A stretch of DNA of 64,000 nucleotides, taken from Tachypleus tridentatus. Its lineage: Eukaryota; Arthropoda; Merostomata; Xiphosura; Limulidae. The notes under the pieces are model-generated. The model was not told the origin of the DNA and searched no databases. It saw nothing but the letters and a program-made list of their open reading frames with translations. A program made the translations under genes and the position numbers. The stretch's first letter is position 1. The number at the start of each line of letters is the position of its first letter. Of the stretch, positions 50,282-62,200 are shown piece after piece. The stretch covers positions 154,377,592 through 154,441,591 of the forward strand of contig NC_134832.1 of NCBI RefSeq assembly GCF_004210375.1, given 5' to 3'.

Positions 50282-53200
50282 CTGCAGTTTGGTTATTTCA
50301 GGAAAGCAAAATATATTAACATTTGTGCATACAATTTTAGCATGTGAAAACAATGAATATCAAATGACTCTTAATTATAAATACCAAACATATCAAAATT
50401 TGTAAGTATTAATTTATGCATTGTAATATTTTCAAACTATGTGTATTATGCTTTTATGTCAATATTACATCAGTATATCTTGGTTTGAAAAAAAAACATT
50501 TCAATTAATACCCCATTGAAAACTTTTTTATTGTTTTACAACTTCTCTAATATTATGAATGACTAGGATGGTTTTGACTAAAATATCTGCCTATTAAAAC
50601 TAAAATGTATCAAAACTGAGTGTTAAAACACTGGGTGCTCCTAAGTGAGGTAACAAAATTAGAAGAAATAAATATCACAACCCAAAGCAATGTCATCATT
50701 TTCTAGATTCACATAATGTAAAATCAAATATGTGTCCACAGTCTGCTTAGATTGAGGTCACAGCTATTATTAAATGAATCAAGTTTCCAGTGTTCCCCAA
50801 GGAACTCTAATAACTTGTTTTAATGAATACTAAAAGATATTTTGGCTAATTTGAAAGTTTATTTAAACAAACAATCAATTTAACAGTGCACCAACAAAGC
50901 TAAAGTAAGACTATATATATATGCACACACACATATATATAATTTTTTTATAGGAGGTAAAGTTTGGAATTAATTTATTGAACCACTCCAACTAATTTCA
51001 GACACTTTCAAATACTGTATAGCCTCAGCTTGAAAACTTCAAATAAATTTATAGCTTTAATAGTTTAATTTTATATTCCTGCAAAACTATAAGTAGTGTC
51101 CTATGACTTCCAAAACTATAGAATTTCTATGATTTTTTAGCTCCGTTTGTTGTAACATCTACTTATTGATCTCATTATTACAGCAGCTATAAAAATGTTA
51201 CATTTTTCAGTAAAATATACAGAGAAATTGAAAATCAAATTAACCTGTAATCAGTGCTGTTACAGTAACATTAATATTACAGAAATACTCTTTATAAACA
51301 AACAAGTTATTTAAACCCATACAAAGTACAACTACTTACCTCTGCCTCTTTCTTTTAGATGGTTTGATTCCAGAACCCCCCCAAGAACCCCATCCTGGCA
51401 GAAAAAGATCCAAATCCTTTGGTTTATCTTTATTAATTACAGATTTCTTCTCTTCTCTAAAAAAAACAAAAAGAAAGTGTAACAGAGATCCTTTGTAAAG
51501 TTATGGCTGTGCATACATATATTTATACTGATACATAAATACCTATATTCATCACACGTAATACCATACACATTTACGCTGATGTGTAAACATCTATATG
51601 TATGTATCACATGTAACACCACATATTTATATTGATGTGCAAATACCTATATGTATTCATCACATGTAATATCATATATATAATTTGCACATTTAAAACT
51701 CCTCAAGTATAGCATGAAATAATTCTTCTATTTAATTGAAATAAAAATTAAATTTAAAAGAAAAAAAATTTAGACAACACAATCAAGAAAAACAAAAAAA
51801 ATTTACCCCTATACAGTACTAAGAGTGAAAACAAACACTTCCAATTGCTCTGTCTTGGTGATCTAAAAACTACATTTTCAATATTTATCATTTTAATTCC
51901 ACTTTGTTTTAACAGTAACAACATAAAACTCAGTTGTAAAATATATGCAACTGTGCATCAGACTGCCTTACAAGATATTTTTACTTATGCATATTAATAA
52001 TATTACCATACATTTTAACTTTACACTGTATATTTTTACTTATGTATATTTTTCTTAAAATCAAAATTGAAGATCAAAAAGGGCTACTTTTATTTAAATT
52101 TACTGAAACACTTCTGAAAGTAAAGCATTGTTACAAGTACATGATTGATGTCATTCGAACATCACTAGACACAGTTATAAGTACATGCTTGATGTCATTC
52201 GAACATCACTAGACACTGTTATAAGTACATGCTTGATGTCATTCAAACATCACTAGACACTGTTATAAGTACATGCTTGATGTCATTCAAACATCACTAG
52301 ACACCGTTATAAGTACATGCTTGATGTCATTCAAACATCACTAGACACAGTTATAAGTACATGCTTGATGTCATTCGAACATCACTAGACACAGTTATAA
52401 GTACATGCTTGATGTCATTCGAACATCACTAGACACTGTTATAAGTACATGCTTGATGTCATTCGAACATCACTAGACACTGTTATAAGTACATGCTTGA
52501 TGTCATTCGAACATCACTAGACACAGTTATAAGTAAATGCTTGATGTCATTCAAACATCACTAGACACTGTTATAAGTACACACACAATATCATTCAAAT
52601 GTCATTATCAGATGCTGTTACAGGTACACACCTGATTTAAATGCACAAGTGTCACAAGCACACACTTGAACATATTCAAATGTCATCAACAGACATCATT
52701 ACAAGCACATACTTGAACATATTCAAATGTCATCAACAGACATCATTACAAGCACATACTTGAACATATACAAATGTTATCAACAGACATCGTTACAAGC
52801 ACATACTTGAACATATACAAATGTCATCAACAGACATCATTACAAGCACATACTTGAACATATACAAATGTTATCAACAGACATCGTTACAAGCACATAC
52901 TTGAACATATACAAATGTCATCAACAGACATCATTACAAGCACATACTTGAACATATTCAAATGTTATCAACAGACATCGTTACAAGCACATACTTGAAC
53001 ATATTCAAATGTCATCAACAGACATCATTACAAGCACATACTTGAACATATTCAAATGTCATCAACAGACATCATTACAAGCACATACTTGAACATATTC
53101 AAATGTCATCAACAGACATCATTACAAAGCATACATACTTGAACATATTCAAATGTCATCAACAGACATCATTACAAGCACATACTTGAACATATTCAAA

Positions 53201-56200
53201 TGTCATCAACAGACATCATTACAAGCACATACTTGAACTCATTCAAAACATCATCATCAGCAAAGGCTTCTAGTATATTCATTCTGTGTTCATCTTCAAC
53301 TTCATCTATTGCTTCATCACCTCCATCAAGCAGCTGTGGTACCTGTGAGTCAAGATCTTGAGTTTTAATGCAGATAAAGTTATGTGGATCAATCTGGACT
53401 TTAGAATCCCTGGCACCTTCTCTACTGTTTTCAAAATGGTTAGAAGTGGACTTAATAATTTTTTTATCAGAACACATTCCAACCGGTTTAGATGGTGGTT
53501 CTGACATGTCCTCAAAATCTTCTAGTGTTTTCTTCTGTGCCAAGGTTTCATTAATTAAGTGTTCTTCCATGTCAGGATCTTTCTCTTCATTTTCTTCATC
53601 TTTATTTATTACCTCATTACTATGAATATCCTTCCTTCCCAATGACAATTTCACGTTTTCCCTGGAGCTTTTATCCTTCACTCTTTTCTTTCCAAGTAAA
53701 TCAAATATATCATCAATACTTTCTGAATTTTTTATCTTTTTATTTTTCTGCTGCTTCTTGGATATGAGACTATTTAGATGTTCTAAACTGTTAACAGATT
53801 GAGAAGTTTTGTTTTTAGAGTTCTGCTGACAGCCACCATCATCTTTGGATTGTTTGAGCATGCCATCTTGACATGTTTCTTCTGAAACACATTCTTTAGG
53901 TCTGATATTATTACATTTGTCTTCCTTTTCACAACTTTCTTCTACTTTGTCATCCACACTGTTTAATTTATTACTTTTTAAAGAGGCTTGTTTTAACCAT
54001 GGATTTGAAGATGAAAAAAAGTTATTCACAACAGAATCAGTGGACTTGTTCTCTCCCGAAGTGTGGCCAGCTAGATGAATCTCTTCCTCTTCACTCTCTG
54101 ATGGTGCCACAATTTTCTTTGTCAAATGCCGGCTCAATTCCAACTGCTCTCTCAACTGTTCCCTGCTCTGTTGGGGGAAAAAAATTAATGTTTTAAAGTT
54201 TGGTCCACTGACTGTGATGTTCATACACATACAAAGAAGCAAACCATCATCTATGACTACATCTTTAAAAACCAGGGACCAATGGGATAAAAAAAAAGTA
54301 AAATAAGTAAGATGATTCATGTCCCATTGGAAGTTAACTTTGGTACCCAATATACAGTTGGATAAGACTAATGCACTTGGGGTAAAGTAATAGCCAAGAA
54401 GCTTTTGAAACTTCATATAATTACAATTTTACACTCTGACTTTATTTTTGGTTGAACAGAGAAGACTGTACAACATACCTTCTGTAGGTTTACAGAATAC
54501 ACATTTTTATTTATTGAAATATTTCACTGGATCATGTTAAAACACAACTCAAATGAACCATGTATTGGATGGAAGGGTTCTTCCATGTCATATGAAATAC
54601 ATTTGCATATTGTAAAATTTGATTGTATAAAGTGACAGCAGATCAGAATGTTGTCTAATTTGAAAAAAAAACAAAAAAAAACTATACTGGAATTCATATG
54701 ACTTCATCCTTAAACAAACAAATCAATTTTTATTCTATATTTTAAAAGTAATATTTCCATAAAACCACACTGAATACTTTTATCTGAGATATCAATTCTA
54801 ATAGAAAAGTTAGCATATATGGTCACTTATAAAATGTGCAATGACTTTTGTGTGAGAAAAGTAGTCAACTATTCAAAAGAGTTTCACCTTTGGATTTTTT
54901 AAATTAATTTCTTTTGAAATATATAGAATTTACAAAATCATACACCACTTAGAAAATGTTAACTATATGGACATATAATTACTGAAATGACATAACAAAC
55001 AGCTAAAAACCAGAAAACATATCTATTGCTCTTCAATTTTTCCATACAATTGCTATCAATTTGGTACACTGGAAACAGATTTATTCTCATTAAATACTAT
55101 ATTTTCTTAAAAAAAGATGGTTTCTAGACAAATTTTTCACTTTTATCAAGGTAACCTACAGTTTAGGTTACAGTGCCAAATTACTTAATGTTTCAAAGTC
55201 TGGATTAAGAAATTATATCAAAGCTTGAACCTCAGATGATCTCTTCCAAAATAACAGTATTCAACCACTGAACGAAACTTGGGTAATATTTGAGATAAAG
55301 AAATTAAAATTACAAATTGAACAATTCAGCTACAGGCTATACAACAAGTTAAACTCACTTGTTCATCATATTTAGCTCTCAATTTTTGCTGCTTTGCCCA
55401 TTTTCCTGTGTTCCTGTGCTTTAATGTCACACGTTCCTAGGGAAATATTAATAATAATAAAACTAAGTCAAAAATTATATTTCAAAAAATAACTTAGAAA
55501 AAGAAACTTTAAATAATAAACTTGTTACTTCTACCATTTTGTCTAAACAACAAACATCAAACCATGTTTACATGATCTATATTATTACTGTGAACTTTTA
55601 GCAATATGTTAAAAATTACTGTTCTAAATAACTTGTAGCTAATGGTGACCAACTGTGTCAGTATTTTCACATGCATTAATTCAACAATTAACAACTGAAT
55701 CATTCCTCATGATTAAAGTGAACTGTTTCTATATTTTTATCAGAATATATAGCACACACCTTTGAGTACAGAATAACATTGTGATAAGGATGTTTTCTCC
55801 AACATTACTTTCATTAACGTAACATCTAACGTGTCTGAGTTACACTACCAATTTTTACTAATTAAAATCATCTTAATTATTTCTTTAAACAGTTCATATC
55901 AAATGTGTGCAATTTTAACATCTTCTAACTCACAATACATTGCCCAAGAGGTATTTTATTCAATACCCAAACTCATCAGGAGGGCTACATGACAAGATCA
56001 AAGACTATCAGAAAGGCTGTTTACATGTACTATCAAAATATTTGAAGGTTAAGGTTCAATTACCTGAAAGCTGTTTCTCGAATGTCTTCACCAACATTCA
56101 ACAAGAAAACCAAACCATACTATCTACTATACTTATTTTCAACACAATACTAGCCACACTGTGAAGAGTGGAATTGGTTTCCATTCAAAGCTACACACTA

Positions 56201-59200
56201 AGAATGAAACCACAAAACCAGACTATGAGAAGAGGTATTAGTTTCCATTCAAAGCAAGCAACACACTTAGAATGAAACCACAAAACCAGACTATGAGAAG
56301 AGGTATTAGTTTCCATTCAAAGCAAGCAACACACTTAGAATGAAACCACAAAACCAGACTATGAGAAGAGGTATTAGTTTCCATTCAAAGCAAGCAACAC
56401 ACTTAGAATGAAACCACAAAACCACATTATGAGAAGAGGTATTAGTTTCCATTCAAAGCAAGCAACACACTTAGAACAAAACCACACTATGAGAAGAGGT
56501 ATTAGTTTCCATTCAAAGCAAGCAACACACTTAGAATGAAACCACAAAACCACACTATGAGAGAGGGGTATTAGTTTCCATTCAAAGCAAGCAACACACT
56601 TAGAACAAAACCACACTATGAGAAGAGGTATTAGTTTCCATTCAAAGCAAGCAACACACTTAGAATGAAACCACACTATGAGAAGAGGTATTAGTTTCCA
56701 TTCAAAGCAAGCAACACACTTAGAACAAAACCACACTATGAGAAGAGGTATTGGTTTCCATTCAAAGCAAGCAACACACTTAGAACAAAACCACACTATG
56801 AGAAGGGTATTGGTTTCCATTCAAAGCAAGCAACACACTTAGAATGAAACCACACTATGAGAAGAGGTATTAGTTTCCATTCAAAGCAAGCAACACACTT
56901 AGAATGAAACCACAAAACCACACTATGAGAAGAGGTATCAGTTTCCATTCAAAGCAAGCAACACACTTAGAATGAAACCACAAAACCACACTATGAGAAG
57001 AGGTATTAGTTTCCATTCAAAGCAAGCAACACACTTAGAATGAAACCACAAAACCACACTATGAGAAGAGATATTAGTTTCCATTCAAGGTAAGCAACAC
57101 ACTTAGAATGAAACCACAAAACCAATATGAGGGAGAGATCAGTTTTCAACCAAAGCAAGTTATACACTTAGAATGAAACTACAAATCAACCTGGATATCA
57201 GTATAGCTAACTATTTCTTTTGCTGGGTACCCTTAGAATGAAACTACAAATCAACCTGGATATCACTATAGCTTACTGTTTGTTTAGCTGAGCACCCTTA
57301 CTGTTAACAAAATTTTGGGCAGCAATCCCAACATCTCATGTGATTTAGCAGGGTACACATTAATTACAGTAATAATAGGTACTGATGTCATACAGTTGTT
57401 ACCGATTTATGCAAGAAAATTGTAAACATCAACAAGAACTAGAAAAAATTTTATTATAAAGAAGAGAATGTCCGAATTGGCTGAGCATATGACACAACCT
57501 TTAATAAATATGAAAACAGAAGTACCTAACCATTAAGTAAAGAAGAGAATGTCCGAATTGGCTGAGCATATGACACAACCTTTAATAAATATGAAAACAG
57601 AAGTACCTAACCATTAAGTAAAGAGAATGTCCAATTGGCTGAGCATATGACACAACCTTTAATAAATATGAAAACAGAAGTACCTAACCATTAAGTAAAG
57701 AAGAGAATGTCGAATTGGCTGAGCATATGACACAACCTTTAATAAATATGAAAACAGAAGTACCTAACCATTAAGTAAAGAAGAGAATGTCCGAATTGGC
57801 TGAGCATATGACACAACCTTTAATAAATATGAAAACAGAAGTACCTAACCATTAAGTAAAGAAGAGAATGTCAGAATTGGCATGAGCATATGACACAACC
57901 TTTAATAAATATGAAAACAGAAGTACCTAACCATTAAGTAAAGAAGAGAATGTCCAGATTGGCTGAGCATATGACACAACCTTTAATAAATATGAAAACA
58001 GAAGTACCTAACCATTAAGTAAAGAAGAGAATGTCCAGATTATTTGAGCATATGACACAACCTTTAATAAATATGAAAACAGAAGTACCTAACCATTAAG
58101 TAAAGAGAGAGAATGTCGAATTGGCTGAGCATATGACACAACCTTTAATAAATAAGAAAACAGAAGTACCTAACCATTAAGTAAAGAAGAGAATGTCGAA
58201 TTGGCTGAGCATATGACACAACCTTTAATAAATATGAAACAGAAGTACCTAACCATTAAGTAAAGAAGAGAATGTCCAAATTGGCTGAGCATATGACACA
58301 ACCTTTAATAAATATGAAAACAGAAGTACCTAACCATTAAGTAAAGAAGAGAATGTCGAGATTGGCTGAGCATATGACACAACCTTTAATAAATATGAAA
58401 ACAGAAGTACCTAACCATTAAGTAAAGAAGAGAATGTCAGAATTGGCTGAGCATATGACACAACCTTTAATAAATATGAAAACAGAAGTACCTAACCATT
58501 AAGTAAAGAAGAGAATGTCAGAATTGGCTGAGCATATGACACAACCTTTAATAAATATGAAAACAGAAGTACCTAACCATTAAGTATTAGTTAGGCCTTC
58601 ACATGTGCAATCTATATAATTTGAACCTCATTGCTTATGTACTAGCTTACTCAAATTTTCAATTTTCAAATCATTAGCATTATATTTAGTCTTAACACAA
58701 AAACAATGCAGAAATAAAAAACAATTGTACTTATCAAAATGGTAATACATGTTAATTTACCAAAATTCTTTGTCGTTCCAAATCTTCCAGTTTCTCCAGT
58801 GCTAGTTCAGGATCTGTTTTATTTAACTCTTCAAACTCTTTTAAATCTTTTTTCAAACGTTCTCGTTTCAATATTCGATGATATCTAATGTAATTTTTAA
58901 ATATATAGTTATATGCTAGTTTCACATAAATCAAACAAATTATAAAAGTGTTATAATACAGATAAAATGATCTTTCTAATGTCATAGCTTTTCAATGAAT
59001 CAATAAAAGCACATTCAACAATGTTTTAAACTAACAATTTATGTACCAACCTTTATCACAAAAAAATACAGGCTTTCAAACTTGAAAGACATTTAAATAT
59101 AAATTTTTTAATTAGAAAGTGAAAGCAAAATACTGCCAATAATTTATACTTATTTATTTGGCCTTCCTTAGAACTCAATGTTTGTTATTCTTAGCCAAAA

Positions 59201-62200
59201 TTAAAGAAACACAAAAAGTAACACATTTGTAACATTGATAACCTAAATACCACATATTGTAACAGTAAGAAATTCATAATTAAGTAATTCTAAAACCTTT
59301 TAACAGAAAGTGAAGTTCAGAATGTGGAATAAAAATTGAATCAAATAATTTCTCATACTTTATGGTTTACAGAACAAAATATATAGCAGAAGCCAAACTA
59401 CTACCAATCAAAATAAATATTTTACATCAGTCTTATAAATAAAAGATATTTTTAGTGATGACTACACTGGAGGTTTTTCTTCTAATAAAATTTATAATTC
59501 CAAGACTAGTCTTTAAAATAAGTTACATTCCATACATTTTTGAGCCAGCTAGTACCAATCGTAAGACTAGAAATATTGAGTATGGCTACACTTGTGTTCA
59601 GAGTTTTTATTATATATTAAAATTCTATTTACATAACTATTTAATATATAACTAACTATTCCATGGCTTGTCATTTTATATTATCACTGAAAATATAAAA
59701 ATGTTTATAAATGAGTCATATACTATGCATCTTATTAAAGTCTCCAGAAACTGTATGTCATGAGATTAATTGTGAAAATCCCATATCAAAGTATGGTTAC
59801 ATGGAAGTTGGGAATAGAAACAACAGATGCATGAGTTACACCTAAGTAAGAGGTTAATTTGAAAATTTATTGGTCAAGAGAGAGCAAAAACGAATCTTGA
59901 TTTGTCCTCACTATTCACTGATACACTGAATAATGGTCAAGCAGATTATTACCAAGTTTTTCTGCTTCAAAATAAACTGATGTTTTCAAATTTCTTTTCT
60001 TTGTTTACGAAGAAAAAGTTCAGTCCACTTGATGCTTACACATCTTAGTAGTCATTTGAAAAAATAACATTTGACAAAAGTCCTTAAATATGAGTAAAAA
60101 CAAGCTTAAATATGAATAAAAATAACCTTAAATACGAATATAAATATCCTTAATTATGAATACAAACAAACTTAAACATGAATACAAACAAGCTTCAATA
60201 TAATCGGTATGAATCAGCATCAACGTAATAAGTATTGAACAAGATTCAATATAATGAATACAAACAATCTGCAGGGTAATGAGTATGAATTAGTTACATC
60301 AATGGAACAGTAACTCAGAATGCAATTACACAGGATTATCACTTCTGACTTTTAGTTTTATTCATTTTTCATTCTTTGTGAAGTTTATGTTTTTGAACTT
60401 TAGAAGTAACAATAGTATGTTAAAGAAGTGATCTCAACATGTACAGAAAATACCCATTTGAACACACGATACAACAACAATCATGCTCTATTTAGTACCC
60501 CATACTTAATACGCTTTTGAACACGATACAACAACAACCATGCTCTATTTAGTACCCCATACTTAATACCCTTTTGAACACATGATACAACAACCATGTT
60601 CTATTTAGTACCCCTGCTTAATACCCTTTTTGAACCGCGATACAACAACCATGTTCTATTTAGTACCCCTTACTTAATACCCTTTTGAACACATGATACA
60701 ACAGCAATGCTCTATTTAGTACCCCATACTTAATACGCTTTTGAACACGATACAACAACAACCATGCTCTATTTAGTACCCCATACTTAATACCCTTTTG
60801 AACACATGATACAACAACAATGCTCTATTTTGTACCCCTTAGTTAATACCCTTTTCAACACATGATACAACAACCATGTTCTATTTAGTACCCTTACTTA
60901 ATACCCTTTTGAACACATGAAACAACAACAACCATGTTCTATTTAGTACCCCTTACTTCTTGCTTTTTATTTTATTCCGTCTTCTAGCTTTTGCTTCTCT
61001 GTATGATAAGAGAGCACGAGCTTTCTGGAGTTCTCTGTGTCTTTCTTGGGCCTAAAAAGTAAGTGTGTGAACAAAGATGATTATTACACAAAACATATTT
61101 TTATTATGTATTACATTTCTAGTTGAATCATAATTCACAAAATCTTAATAATAAACAATTAGTCTTATTTAATTTTTCCTCTATGGTAACAAAACTTTCT
61201 TCCTTGTAAAAGTGTGTTACACCAACAAGTTTCTAAACACCAAATTTCTGACCAGTGGGCTAGAACTTACAAGAAAAATAAAACTTTTGTTTTTATAGTA
61301 ATCAGTTGTGTGTTTGACAAGTTTAAATGTTTACTTTCCAGCACATAAAAATAACCAAAAAGCACAGTGGAGTTCAACATAAACGCTTTGCAATTTCAAA
61401 ATATCAATCCTCAGTTCTGCTACCTTGCCTTCTCCAATCAACAAATACTGTGGAGTGTACAATGCTGGGTGTGATAGATCACACATAAAGTATGTTTTTC
61501 AACATTTTCATGAGCTAAAGCATAGAAAATGGAAAGAAATAAGTAAATACAAGTTACATTTTTATTCTTAAACATTCATTTCTTCTGTGTAATCCTTACA
61601 CCATGACTTGAAATTTCAATGTTTTGGAAAGAAATATATAAATAAATGTAAAAAATATAACTGTACATTTTAACATTTTTAATTAATAATTCTCTTTGTA
61701 AGCTAACTGAACTGACCTATACAGATATTACAACTTCAAAAATACTAGACTGTTGAACTTATACAATGAAGAAATACAAAATTGAGGGCATTCTTCAATC
61801 AAAGTAAATATGGATGGTAAAAGAAGGTACCAGATCAAAAGAACAGGTTAACCAACTGCCAAGTTTGTATATTTTTATTTTGAAGTTTTCAACCAGCACT
61901 CTTCATCAGATCATGGAATTTACAACAAAAATGCATATTGAGAATGTAACAAAATTGTGTTTGTGGGACTTTGAATGTTGAGAATGGAATTCTATGTAAA
62001 ATTACACTTTTACATAAACATTACATGCCAAAAATGAATGAAATAGAATATTGAAATTACAATTGAAACAAAATATGGAATAAATTAGAATTTATAAGAA
62101 AGAAAAGTGTTCATTTAAATCACGTGAATATAGTGTCCCCAGACTATAGGTTAATCTTCTTTCTAGTCATTCTCAATATTTGTTCACAGTTAAATGTTTA

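Noticed and set aside
56374..56820. Cysteine- and tryptophan-rich repeat protein on the minus strand (WFCSKCVACFEWK)
   Set aside because: It is the 60/68-bp intronic minisatellite of UTP14 read in one frame; neighbouring units with other lengths break the frame.
58885..58985. N-terminal membrane segment fused before YHRILK in the minus open frame 58752-58985
   Set aside because: A clear acceptor (ACATTAG) lies just before YHR, and exon b joins there in phase; the hydrophobic stretch is intron.
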